A stretch of DNA of 64,000 nt from Hymenopellis radicata (lineage: Eukaryota > Basidiomycota > Agaricomycetes > Agaricales > Physalacriaceae), in contig JADNRX010000059.1 in NCBI GenBank assembly GCA_015501595.1, forward strand, positions 62,001-126,000, given 5' to 3'. The notes under the pieces are model-generated. The model was not told the origin of the DNA. It did no database searches and saw only the letters and a program-made list of their open reading frames with translations. Numbering within the stretch: the first letter of the stretch is position 1; each line of letters opens with the position of its first letter. Shown in pieces: positions 23,316 to 35,046 of the stretch. Both the position numbers and the translations under genes were made by a program.

Positions 23316-25924
23316 ATGCCTACAGCATATCCGCTCCCTACAAATCTTTCTCCAACGACCGTGACTAACACCACTTCGTTGCTGCGTATCGTCGCCTTGG
23401 CTCTAATTTCTGGCGCCGCCATTGCTTCACGTCTATTCGCTGTAATAAATTTCGAGAGCATAATCCATGAATTGTGCGTTCTCTTTCCATTCTATTTTGC
23501 GCTTCTAATGCACGCTACAGCGATCCCTGGTTCAACTAGTAAGTCTCGGAGGGAAGACGATTATTTCGTGTCTAACACTTGAAGCACAGTCGGGCGACAC
23601 GGGTGCTGGCGTCCAAAGGCTTCTATGTGCGTCGTAGCCTCCATCCTGAATATCTCTCTAATGTCCATGAAGGAATTCTGGAATTGGTTTGACCCAACTG
23701 CCTGGTATCCGCTGGGCCGTGTCGTCGGTGGAACCGTGTATCCCGGCTTAATGGCCACCAGCGGCGTCATCTACAATTTCCTCCACTACTTCAACCTACC
23801 AGTCGACATCCGTAACATATGTGTACTGCTAGCGCCGGGATTCAGCGCTCTTACCGCTTGGGCCACGTATATGTGCGTACCATCACCCTCACGTACTGCG
23901 CATCACTAGACTAGAATGACGACAGGTTCACAAAGGAGATGAAAGACGCCAGCGCTGGTCTCTTGGCGGCCGCCTTCATTGGCATTGTCCCAGGGTACAT
24001 CTCGCGTTCCGTCGCGGGTTCATACGACAACGAAGCTATTGCCATCTTCCTGCTCATGTTCACCTTCTATAGCTGGATCAAAGCCCTCAAGCAAGGAAGC
24101 GCTCTTTACGGCACCATCACCGCCATATTTTACTTCTACATGGTCGCAGCATGGGGTGGTTATGCCTTCATCACCAACATGATTCCCGTGCATTCCCTTG
24201 TGCTCATGCTCATGGGTCGCTACAGCAGCCGTCTCTACGTGGCATACTCGTCTTGGTACGCGATCGGTACGCTTGCCAGTATGCAAGTGCCCTTCGTTGG
24301 CTTCCAGCCTGTCCGCACCTCTGAACATATGGGTGCCTTGGGCGTCTTTGGGCTGCTCCAGATCGTCGCGTTCGCTCAATTGGCACGTTCTCACATGTCT
24401 TCGAAGCAGTTCAAGGATCTCCTCTTCTACACTGTCATCACCACCGGCATTTTAGGCACGTTTGGTTTCATTGGACTCACATATAAAGGATGGATCGCGC
24501 CATGGACAGGTCGCTTCTATTCGCTATGGGACACAGGCTACGCCAAGAAGTATATCCCTATCATCGCGTCCGTCTCCGAACATCAGCCGACAGCATGGCC
24601 TTCATTCTTCATGGATCTCCAGCTCCTCATCTTCCTGTTCCCTGCTGGTGTCATCATGTGTTTCCGCGAACTCCGTGACGAGCATGTCTTCGTGATCATC
24701 TACGCCGTCGTCGCCAGTTATTTTGCTGGTGTCATGGTTCGTCTTATGCTCACCCTTACCCCCGTCGTCTGCGTTTCTGCGGCCGTAGCCCTTTCATACC
24801 TCCTCGATACCTACATTGACCCTACCGAACCTGACGTCGAGGAGTCAACTACTTCGCAGAGTGGAAAGACACCCTCCCCCGCCCCGAACGCGCTCGACGA
24901 CATCGCCAAGGCCGTGAAGAAGACTGGCAAGCGTGGCGTCTTTGGAATGGACACACGTCTGATCGTAATTTTCAACGCCTTCGGAATGCTTGCCTTCTTT
25001 GTGTTCCACTGTACATGGGTTACGTCCAACGCCTATTCGTCTCCATCCGTTGTGCTGGCGTCTTCTAACCCAGACGGTAGTCAACATATCATCGATGACT
25101 TCCGTGAGGCGTACTACTGGCTGAGGCAAAACACGCCTGAGACTGCCGTCGTGATGAGCTGGTGGGATTATGGATACCAGATTGCGGGTATGGCTGACCG
25201 CCCCACGCTCGTTGACAACAATACTTGGAACAACAGTAGGCTTTGCTCCTGCCTCTGCCTCCCTTCTTTCTGACAATGAGATCAACAGCCCACATCGCCA
25301 CCGTCGGCAAAGCCATGGCCAGCACCGAAGAAGTGGCGTACCCCATCCTCAGGAAGCACGACGTCGACTACGTTCTGGTCATCTTTGGTGGTCTCATTGG
25401 ATACTCTGGAGACGACATCAACAAGTTCTTGTGGATGGTGCGGATCTCGCAGGGTGTCTGGCCTGAGGAGATCCAGGAGCCGAATTACTTTACGCCGCAA
25501 GGTGAATACAGGATAGACGACCGCGCTTCGAACACGATGAAGAACAGCTTGATGTATAAAATGTCGTATTATCGGTGAGTTGGCGGTCTCCTTCCTCCCG
25601 TGGACTGGCTCACCCGCGATGGACTAGATTTGCTGAGCTTTTCGGCGGAAGCGGTCAAGCTACGGACCGTGTTCGAAACCAGCAGATACCAAAAGTGGGC
25701 CCTACGTTGGATTATCTTGGTACGCTCGCCACCCTCATCGCTTACATGGTCGTCTTACACTGCCCGCAGACGAAGCCTTCACATCGGAAAACTGGATCGT
25801 TAGGATCTATCAGGTGCGGAAGGAGGATCCGCTTGGGCGGGAACTTAAAAGCGCGAACGCGTTCGCGGAGGGGAAGAAGCGGAAGAGGAGTAAGCCTGTG
25901 TCGAAGAGGCGCGCGGTTGTGTAA
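23316..25924 (+). CDS. STT3: Oligosaccharyltransferase catalytic subunit STT3
   Basis: The coding path runs through about seven exons. Landmarks: [20 protein letters not shown] (first helix), [54 protein letters not shown], and the peptide-binding signature SWWDYGYQI at about 25159-25185, then [14 protein letters not shown]. The C-terminus is basic ([16 protein letters not shown]). STT3 transfers the lipid-linked glycan to Asn-X-Ser/Thr in the ER lumen. Introns interrupt near the DPWFN-like segment (about 23475-23600), after WATYM (23873), after NNTWNN (25237), after SYYR (25576) and near 25720-25770. Length near 740 residues and motif order are normal for the family. Confidence 0.93.
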
Positions 25925-26612
25925 ATTATTGTAGGTGGAATGCATGACAGATAGAAGATTGATAGGATGAGTGTGGCCTGTTACAAGCCCGCCGTGGGAG
26001 GTCGAAATCCGGCAATGGCAGGATACGAGCCTCAGGACAAGTATGAAAACGCGTGGCACGCAGCCAACTACCAATAGAGGAAAAATTTAAAAAAGGCTCA
26101 CGTGAGCCAAGTCAAGTCCAAAATCGCGCCGTCATGTAAGTAGCAGTCTCAGCCGTGATGTTAGCTTTGCGAAAATCCACGGCTACGTGTGCTTCACTGG
26201 CCATTCTCTGGTTTCCTCTTATTTCCCACTGGCCAACCACTGGCTGTCGATCGACTTCTCCTCGCTGCCCGGGTTGCGCGTATACTAGGCGTTAGGCTCA
26301 GGGCTTGGAATGACGATCCTGTTCCTCACTGTTCATTATTCTCTGCCGCTGACTACTCTTGTGATGCAACCTACCGTGCTTCTGACGCCCGTTCCTGCGC
26401 CGATCCCTCGTCGAAACTACTCGATCCCTGCAGAAACGTCCGCGTCCTCCATGCCCTCCCAGCTATAAAACCCAGCCCCCATCCCACCAAATCCTCATTC
26501 ACCTTCGCCCCGGCCTTTTGATCACCATCTTCTTCTTCTGAAAGCCGATCCCTTTCGCTCCCACTTTTCTTCAATCCCACCTTTTATTTTTGAAGCCAAC
26601 CCCTTCATCGCA
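25925..26612. other. Intergenic region with promoter of the secreted gene
   Basis: The stretch between STT3 and the secreted protein contains no supported gene. Its last 150 bp hold a TATA box and a pyrimidine-rich tract before the start codon at 26613. Confidence 0.45.
26464..26470 (+). promoter_or_regulatory. TATA box of the secreted trefoil-like gene
   Basis: TATAAAA lies 143 bp before the ATG at 26613 and is followed by a strongly pyrimidine-rich stretch (about 26515-26590) that is typical of transcription start regions of well-expressed fungal genes. Confidence 0.5.
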
Positions 26613-27303
26613 ATGCCTTCCACAATGACCATGATCTTCATCGCTCTCTCTGCCATGGGCATGGCTTCCGCTCTCCCCGCCCCCGCCGCGCGCTCGGAGA
26701 CGTGCAGTCCCAACTTTGCCAACAAGGGCCTGTCCGTGCTTGGGCACGACTCCTTGGAGTGGACTGTCGGCTCCTCTCCCGGGGCTGGCGGGCTCGTCTA
26801 CACTATGGCCCAGGACCTCACCAGCCCCAACTTCCGCTTCGAGCAGACTGGATCGCCGGATGTCCACTACATCATCAAGTAAGTAGTAGTAGTGGTTCTC
26901 TTGAGTCTGTTTCGGTTCTGACGCGTATTTAATTCTTAGGGAGGTCTCGACCACCAGCAACGACCTCGTTGTGTCCTTCAGCAATGCCGATGGATCTCTC
27001 ATGGTTGACGACATCGTCGAGAGCAAAGAGTATGCCTCTTTTTCTCCAATCACAAAGTATCCCGTTATTAATTTAAATTTCTTCAGCCGTCAACAGTGGA
27101 ACGTCCAATGCAACAACTGCGATGCCGGTCGTACGTGGGCCACCTCCGACGACTCCGCCGGATACTTTGCCGCCACGGGCTGCCAGATCATCTCCATCAA
27201 CAGTGGTTTCTGCGTCAAGGCCTCTGACGCCGCCGAGGGCCTCATGCTTGTTGACTGTGATGGCAGTGATTCCCAGAACTTCAATTTCTTCGTTACTGTG
27301 TAG
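26613..27303 (+). CDS. Small secreted protein, ricin-B/beta-trefoil-like
   Basis: Starts with a signal peptide (MPSTMTMIFIALSAMGMASA) and a likely processing site before ETCSPNFANKGLSV. Exon 2 (from about 26940) has NDLVVSFSNADGSLMVDD; exon 3 (from about 27087) has QQWNVQCNNC, YFAATGCQIISINSGFCVKA and a closing LVDCDGSDSQNFNFFVTV. The Cys pairs and the DCDGSDSQNFNF end recall a Q-x-W/F trefoil repeat of ricin-B-like lectins, in which an aromatic replaces the usual Trp. About 195 residues, extracellular. Sugar binding is not shown; this is a fold-level guess. A TATA box lies upstream, so the gene may be strongly expressed. Confidence 0.6.
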
Positions 27304-27647
27304 GCATCGTTGGCTTGTTGAGCTTCAAGTTGAAGAAGAGTTAGTTTGTACATAGCTAGCTACTAGACACCCTTCTGCTTAATCAACGGACTTCTTTTCA
27401 TTTTTCACTCTCTTGGCCCTAGCTTGAGCTTTTGGCAAGTCGGGATCACCTCCTCTAAACAAAGGACGCCCTCCGTTGTGGCCCTACTATCCAGTCACTG
27501 GCATTTTTCCTCAATAAAACGTTCGAATTGACGAAGTCTTGAGTTCATTCCAGGAAGACATAAAACTAAAAGTACACAGGTAGCCAAAATAGGAAGAGTA
27601 TGACAATGTGGTATACGCCCGAATTATTCCAATAAGCTAGCAGTCCA
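27304..27647. other. Short intergenic region between convergent genes
   Basis: The 3' regions of the secreted protein and the F-box gene meet here. There is no ORF of note; an AATAAAA at 27513-27519 could be a polyadenylation signal of the plus-strand gene. Confidence 0.4.
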
Positions 27648-29099
27648 TCATACAAAATCGATAATATATCCGTCCTTCTTCAAAGTATTCGCTCGTTCCT
27701 CCCATTCACAGCACTGTGTTTGCTTGTCCATCGTGATAATCGCAGACTGCAGAGCGCCATGCCGACGTTTCTCAACCATGGTAAACATCAGCGCGAGACT
27801 GAAAGACGCCATCACTGTCTGTACGCATTCTAGCACGAGCGATTTCAGCTTTGGCAGGACGGCAGGATGCGTGAATTCAGCGAGAAAGGCGTCATCAACC
27901 TCAATCTCCAAAGCGATAAGTGTCTCGATGGCTTTAAGACCACCTAGGAAAGGAATGAGATCGCTGCCGAGTATGGGGGCGGTGATGGTGAGAGTATGGA
28001 GACAGGGCGAGCGACGTATGAATGATGCAAGATGGGTATCACAGGATGAGACAGATATTGATTCGAGGTAGGGAGCTGTCAACAAGTCCAACGGACCTGT
28101 CGCTCCTACCTGGAGATGGCGCAGATGCGAAAGAGTAACATGTTCTGAAGAATTGGTGCGATAGTGCGTCGGCTCTATCCGACACTCTACTAGGTTGGGC
28201 GCGTTCCGGAAAATCCAAGAATAATCGGCTACCTGATGCCCGTATTCGTGCACGTAACGTGTAAGCTGCTGCCACGGTATGCGTTCCGCGTTCAAGGCAA
28301 ATGTCGTGGAGATGTCGCTGAGAAGGGGAGCGGAGTTTAGGATTATGTCGATGTCACTCAAGTCTTGACACGGACCGAAGTCCATGCGCTGGAGGAGGGG
28401 TAGACGACCTCGGGCGCGTGACAGACACGACAAGACGCGTTCTGGCAAGCGCATGCGCCCGCTCATGTTGAGACTCAATGACTTCCAGCGATGACTCTCC
28501 TCGACAACAATATTGAGGAACTTGGTCATCTCCGGGAGGTCCTCGTCGCGAGGCGAGCGGCGATAGGCGAATAGGAGTGTGATATCCAGAGGTTGGCCAC
28601 CGGAGCGTTGTAGGAACTCACGCAGAGCATCTGCTGAGTATTTCTCGGAGTAATGGCCCGTGGGATTGCTCAACGCGATGTCAAGACTCGTCCAAAGCGG
28701 CCGACATATCTGGAGTGCTATTTCCCTCCACAAGCTGCAAACACGGCCCAAGACCCATGGTCCCATGCGCACGTCCAAGTCGTGGATGCACATGTCAAAG
28801 TAGACATTTTTGACGGCGAGGAATATTTCGCAAATGATTTCGGTAGGTAGTCGTCGGACGGGAGAGAGGATAGATTGATGGCGCTCTATGATACCTGTGA
28901 GGTGATGCCGCTGCTGATTTCCCTCTAGGGTTGTGTCCAAGGTCCGTATCGCGGTCTTGGAACGGCTTATGATCTCCCTGACTTCCCTTGCAGTTGCATC
29001 ATCCGGCGGTTCGTTTGAGTAGAGTAGCTGGTGTATATAGGGGTTCCTTGGAGGAGGTGAGTCAACCGGGTAGTCGTGGTGGTGGCAGGCAACTCACAT
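27648..29099 (-). CDS. F-box/LRR-like protein
   Basis: The main exon (29046-27648) reads NPYIHQLLYSNEPPDDATAR, then a helix, then LSPVRRLPTEIICEIFLAV, the F-box core, and CSLWREIALQICRPLWTSLD, the Trp-rich segment that follows it in mushroom families. The C-terminal two thirds contain irregular leucine-rich repeats (PLLQRMDFGPCQDLSDIDII, YLESISVSS, CLHTLTI). It should act as a substrate receptor of an SCF ubiquitin ligase. The 5' end is unusual: a 51-bp intron (29097-29047) separates AT from the G that opens the exon, so a split start codon (AT at 29099-29098 plus G at 29046) would give MNPYIHQ. The alternative is a longer first exon or an internal start at MDTTLEGN (28940). Confidence 0.78.
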
Positions 29100-30486
29100 A
29101 GCGGGGAGACAGGTAAAATTCGAATAGATATGGGCGAGAAGCTGAAAGTGTATCCTGCGCACAGCAGCAGCAATAAGAAGGTGAACGACTGGTGTACGGT
29201 GTCGTCGAGCACTCAGGAGGGTTGACCGAGTGCGATATAGAGGCGGGCAAAGCAGCGGTAGGGGGGAAATCACGGACAAGTGTCATTCTTATAGCGTGGA
29301 ATGGATCAAGTCCACGAGATCGAATAGCCTATCGAAGCTCATTCGACATGGTGGTGGGTCTGGAAAGCCGATCCGGCCCACCACTGCCATCTCCGAAAGC
29401 TCTTAGAGCCGTCTCACAAGCCCATACGGTTCAACGGCCACTTAGATCTCCTGGTTTCAGGCTATTAGTTCTTAGTTCTGAATCGATATCATCATCCGAG
29501 ATTCAGTGCTACAAGACAATCGCCGACTACTCAAGTAGACACGTAAATCGGACGGCGACAAATCGGTGGACCCACCTCCTTGGCCGTACCGCGACAAGTT
29601 GCAACAGGAATCAAATGATTCTGGACGTGTCAAATGATGCAACCAGAAAATAACGCGAATGAATACGCGCTTTCGGTTGACGCGAACGGTCTGGCCACTG
29701 AGTGACCAAATAACTCTGGGTTCGCAGTGTCTTTTCAGCGTCTTTCAGCCATTCAATATTCAACAGTGACCCTTATGGGATCTGCATACCGCGACCTCTC
29801 TCACGTCAAGGGCAATATGCGGGGTAGTATCATCAGTTACACTGATGAATTAACACATGCAACGGAACAAAAGCGTACGAGAGAGATGTCTGTAGCCATC
29901 GGCAAGTCGTTCTCTCACGACATGTACCGATTATCTCTGGTGGGGCATCAAGCGTTGTCATCGCAGTCCTGCCGTCATGACCGACGGCCGAGGGGTATTT
30001 CGGGATGACTCTCGAGTCAACTCGTGTGGCGACAGCGGCAGAAACGTCAATAATTCAAAGAGACTAGTCTTCTGAAGGATGCACACATGACAAGGGCGAG
30101 GCAAATAAAATATTGACCTATCTCGCAGATATCGGCTATTCACGACGAGCTTGGTATCGTGACGCCCTCGCAGAAGGGGACGTTCAACCTCCAAGCTCAC
30201 AGAGTGGGAATCAGAGAGTCAACGATACCGGAATGTAGGCTTGGCAGTGGGAACTGTAGTTGAAGAGAGAAAGCTGACATGCGAAGTTCAAGACAGGCTA
30301 TTTTCGAGTTCCAGGGTTCCAATACAGTCTTTTCCAAAGTTCTCCAAAAAAAACACGTAGCAGAGAGGAACAACTCCAAAGCAACAAGTGGCAACACTCC
30401 ATCTCCAGCGAATGCATGTACCATGATCGACCAGAACAAGAGGCTATGTTACGTCATCCTCCCGAAAATTCTCAACAAAGTCCTTC
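29100..30486. other. Gene-free interval
   Basis: About 1.4 kb with several overlapping short ORFs and no motif. The last few hundred bases must include the promoter of PGS1. No repeat or mobile-element ends were recognised. Confidence 0.4.
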
Positions 30487-32284
30487 ATGCAGGCAAGCCG
30501 TATTGGCACCCGGCTATGCCAGCGCACCGTGCACCGGCTGGTCATTAGTCGATTTTTCTCTGCAGAGTCAACAGCAAAGGCCTCCTCTTTGTTGTCCGGA
30601 CTATCAGCCAAACTTGCTCAAAGCCAACCCATGTTCCAAGTCCCCGCCAATGACCTCCGAATATTGGCAGAACCCAAGGAATTTTACGCGTCGCTTCTGG
30701 TGTATATATCTTCTCAAAATGTCTATGGAACTCCCACCAACATCTCACACCACATAGGACATGATTCAAAGGGCGCAAGACCGTATATTTTTATCGTCAC
30801 TTTACATTGGGTCAGGGGAAGCAGAGCTGGTACGTCAATGTGCCTCCCTTTCCATTGCATGGGATCTTGATAATATTCCAGGTTAATGCTCTGGGATTGG
30901 CCTTACAGAAGAATCCTAGGCTTCAGGTGCACTTGCAGCTCGACTTGAACCGCTCGACACGTCCAGGCGCGTCGTCTACGGCACGACTCTTACTCCCTCT
31001 CCTTCGCGCATACCCCAATAGAGTGAAGGTCCATCTTTTTAGAAGTCCGAGTCTTCGTGGTTTACTCGCAAAGATCGTACCTCCCCGATTTAATGAAGGT
31101 TGGGGAACATGGCACGCCAAAATCTATTGCGCAGACAATGACTTGATAATAAGCGGGTACGTCCCGGCAACCACAGACTAACCCACGCCTGACCTCTCTG
31201 CTTGTTTAGAGCAAACTTGAGCGCCAACTATTTCACGAACCGGCGTGACAGATACATTTCATTCACCAACCATGAATCACTGGCGAACTACTGTTATGGT
31301 TACTTGAGCGCAGTATCTGCCTTCTCCTACCGCTTGTCGCCTAGCGACGATCCATCCTTTCCACTGACACCCCACTCGTACCGACAAGAAGATTATAATG
31401 TCGTATGGGAACGACCAGACGAGCATCCGCACAACATTAATGATAGTTTTCAAACTGCGTTGTCGTCTTTTCAAACCACGGCTCGTAGCTCCGCACCTCA
31501 AGTGTTCGATGAGAATCGCGTTGGGATCTTCCCAATAATCCAAGGAGGCCAATTCAACATTCGGGAGGAGGAGTCGATCCTCAATCTCCTGTTCGACCAT
31601 CTCCGTGGTGTTCAGGCGCGCCCGCTCTTGGATTTGACGAGTGGATACTTCAATCTCTACAAGCCGTACCAGAACCTGGTTCTTAGCGCGTCCAACGTCA
31701 CGACTCGCATAGTCGCGGCAAGTCCAAAGGTCTGCTTTATCAGACAACTCCACTTTCGTTCCCAACTAAATCCTGATTTCCAGGCTAATGGATTTTACGG
31801 ATCCAAAGGCGTATCGGGTCGCATTCCGGAAGGCTACACGATACTCGAACGTCGGTTTATGGAGCTAGTGAAGCATTCGGATAGTAGCATTCAACTCGAC
31901 CAGTGGGAACGAGAAGGCTGGACGTACCATGCGAAAGGTACGCACCTGACTGATCCTTTCTCGAAAGCTTCTCCTGACGTATGGTTAAATCACAAAATAG
32001 GGCTTTGGCTCTCTCCAGACGCGGAATCCGACCCGGTTTTAACACTCTTTGGCTCCACCAATCTGAATGCGCGATCAGCTCACATCGATACGGAGCTCTC
32101 GTTCATGATGGTAGTGCCTTCCTCGAATGAGCCGGCGGTTACCAGTGCGAATCTCGCGTTGAGGCGTCGCTTGGCCGAGGAGGTGGCCTCCATACGCAAG
32201 CATGTGACGCCGTGGACAGGGCACGACAGGCACGTTCGATTCGCTACGCCGATGATGTTGAGGATTGTAGAGGATATGCTTTGA
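30487..32284 (+). CDS. PGS1: CDP-diacylglycerol-glycerol-3-phosphate 3-phosphatidyltransferase
   Basis: N-terminus MQASRIGTRLCQRTVHRLVI is basic and Arg-rich, a likely mitochondrial presequence. After a short intron the frame gives LALQKNPRLQVHLQLDLNRS, then WHAKIYCADNDLIISG, which contains the phospholipase-D signature H-x-K-x4-D, an intron (about 31158-31209), and ANLSANYFTNRRDRYISFTN. The last exon has a second HxK site in GWTYHAKGTHL and GSTNLNARSAHIDTELSFMM. The enzyme makes phosphatidylglycerophosphate from CDP-diacylglycerol, the first committed step to cardiolipin in the inner mitochondrial membrane. Motif order and the length of about 540 residues are normal. The intron near 30690-30760 (before the SLYIGSGEAEL block) is inferred. 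Confidence 0.9.
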
Positions 32285-33342
32285 CTGCAATGAGGTGTTC
32301 AGTTCACTGTTCGGTGAAGGGACGAATAGGTCTGCATTCAGTACGTCGTAAGGGTGTACAACGTCTGAGAACCTGAAGCAACGTGTTTGTCGTTCTCCCG
32401 AGGCCTCGTGGCATTTCTTGTTCGCCTCACCCCCCTTCGATGGGAAAGCCAGCTCTGTTTTTTGCTTTCAATGCGGTTGTGACTTTCGAGCGCTATTTTC
32501 AGAAAGGATTAGCCAGATGTGGGTATTCAAGGAACGGGTGTCTCAACGTTGTGTCCTCGTTCTTGGACTTGGCGGCAATCCATGACGGTGCGATATTTAA
32601 TTGATCCTTTGACAGTTCCTTCGATGCAACGACTGACCCGGCTGTTGTAGACTCGTCAGATGAGACGGGACCTCAGCTAGCATTCCGTTTATGGTATTTT
32701 TCGGTTCGCTGTAGCCGTAGTGCAGTGCAAGTTGAAGATCAGACTGATTGTGTATAGACTTTTTTATCTCTCCGATGTACTTGATCTGGCGAGCAAAGCC
32801 GCAGTCTACTGTACTTGAACGCGACGGACCGTCTAGAGCGCAGCCTTCGTTGACAAGCCGCACTGATTCTCAGGGCTCGGATCCACATATTTATTCCGGA
32901 CGTTCCCCATTCATGGCTCTTGTTCCCAAATCGCTCAATTCGACGGGGGGATGGGCCGATACATCACAGGCGTCCCTTGTGGCTCGTCTCGCCGGCCAAG
33001 CACTCGCCTGATCTGCTTATCAACGCCTCTCCGCGTCATTCCTCGAGCAACGTTTCTTGTCTTCCTCTGAAATAGCCCCGAAATTATGCATGAATCTCTC
33101 AAGTGTTTTTTTCATTTGATGGCCCATCCAAAAGTGGGCGAGCATGCTCCTGGCTGGAAGCGTATCATGCTTCCAGATCCATTTTGATAATCACAGGATG
33201 GGATAAGGCGGACTCTCGGGATATGTGGGGATGCGGTCACAAGCCGACTGGCCGCGCTTGCCTCGTGCTTTTGACCACCAGCGAACCCAAAGTCTCGTCA
33301 TTCTCTTCTTCTTCTTTTCGCATCTCTCACTTGCTCCCCTTC
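32285..33342. other. Gene-free interval
   Basis: About 1.06 kb without a supported gene. A minus-strand frame at 32597-32863 (FARQIKYIGEIKKSIHNQSD) looks slightly protein-like but has no partner exon. The last 60 bp before 33343 are rich in TTC repeats, a pyrimidine tract of the promoter. Confidence 0.4.
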
Positions 33343-33984
33343 ATGTCCGACGACAACGCGCCTGCGCCCGATCCCGTCGAAGAAATCCTCGACAGTTTCT
33401 ATTACGAGGGTGTTGATTTTGGTTCGGATGGGGAAGAATGGCCAGTAATAATAGAGGATGATGATGAACAAGAACTTCTCGAGTAAGAACAAGGGGCGCT
33501 ATATTTTATACACTGCTAATGCAGGGTTTCATATAGAACCTCTTCCATCACGTCCTCCTCCTCCGCTGAAATGCACTCCGAGACAGACGAAGAGACGACA
33601 CTGTTCTACGACCTCTACGGCGACAGCATGTCAGAGTCGTCTTCGATTATGTCTGATCCCCCGAATCGTATGAAAGGGGAGCGCGAGACTGACTCCATTG
33701 TTGACGTTTCGTCCCCCATCCAGTCCGCAAACAGCCTGCCCCAGCACGACCGCGACATTAAAAACGATGATTCTGAATACTCGCCGGAACGAGAGGATAT
33801 CGCGAGCGGCTTTGGTGGCGCACCCTCCCTTTCGTGTCTTGAAATGTCCACGTCGCCTCGCCCAGCTAAGATGGTGAGCCGGTTGTCGACTGACACGATT
33901 AAAAGCAGGTGAGTGGCTCAAGGACATAAACACATATTGCTTATTAAACTTGGAAGCAGGAATCGAGAGGTGGTTCTGACATGA
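33343..33984 (+). CDS. Acidic, Ser-rich disordered protein, unknown
   Basis: Three exons read MSDDNAPAPDPVEEILDSFY, EWPVIIEDDDEQELLE, then after a 53-bp intron (33483-33535) TSSITSSSSAEMHSETDEE and a long Asp/Glu/Ser-rich part with SPRPAKMVSRLSTDTIKS, and a last short exon NREVVLT ending at 33984. About 185 residues with no predicted fold; probably an intrinsically disordered nuclear or regulatory protein. The splice sites are good and the frame stays open through both introns, which argues for a real gene. No family is recognised. Confidence 0.55.
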
Positions 33985-35046
33985 CTGGATGGTTGCCGAT
34001 GTATTCAAAAGCGGTCGTGGATAGCCACAGCTCATCCCCATCGTCGCGTATCCCAATGTGTGTCGCCGCGCCACAAACGCTACGTAAACTGTGTATGTAC
34101 AACTACGGACTCTGTGCTTTTGTATTTTGCCTTGAATTGCGAGGACAAAATTTGCCATACGGCAGCGCCGTCTTTGTTATCGTTGAGTAGTTTATATGAG
34201 CCACCTTGCGGGTACGTCTGAGTCTAGCAATAAACGACGCCCTCGGAGTTCCTCGTGCCATGTATCGCGCTTTCGCTTATCTCGCAACGAAAGGCATGTA
34301 CGAGTCGAGCGTTGTAATTGTGCGGGATGACCAAGGAGTTGCGCAACGACCCAGAGTGGCCCGTTGATCAGACTGTCAGTATACAGCTGCTCTTCGTATC
34401 ACCTCATGGGGGGACGCATATGGAGAAAACGTACCATGTTTCCAAACACCAGTGCTCCCACGACAACCAACTGCAGACCAAACCGCCCTGGTCCTGGGAT
34501 TACACATGCAACTCGTTCATTTCGGTACCACTACCTGGCCCATGGTCCCATCTCAGGAATTACTCTGCGAGATGTCCGACGACGATCAAGATCCAGTCCA
34601 AATCAAATACAAGTGGGAAGGGGCTTGATGTTCTGCCGGGGGCCATGGTTCGTCGCCCAAATAATGCGGATACGATTGACGCAATTGATTGAATCGATCT
34701 TGGAATCCATGCTGCGCTCACCGAGGTCTATCTTCTCTCGACGTCGTTACCCTCCCATCGTGGATGAAGGCGCTCGAAAATAACGCAAGGATTTAATGCG
34801 CCACATTCCCGAACCTCGATGGAGGAGGATAGGCGCGATCTACCTCGAGAAACATGGAAAGAGGTGCTCAACGCGATGAATGGTACCCAAAACAGAGGTG
34901 TGGAGATGTAGTGTGTGATCCAAATCAGAATTGGAGAGTGGCAGCCACATGCCAGTGAGAGAGACGTCCTGCCATAACCTCGCAATGAGGCTCAGCAGAA
35001 AATGGAATGATTGCACATTTACGAGGCCATATATACGTAGTCTAGC
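33985..35046. other. Gene-free interval
   Basis: Between two convergent genes. ORFs at 34318-34783 overlap in two frames without family motifs. No repeat was noted. Confidence 0.4.
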
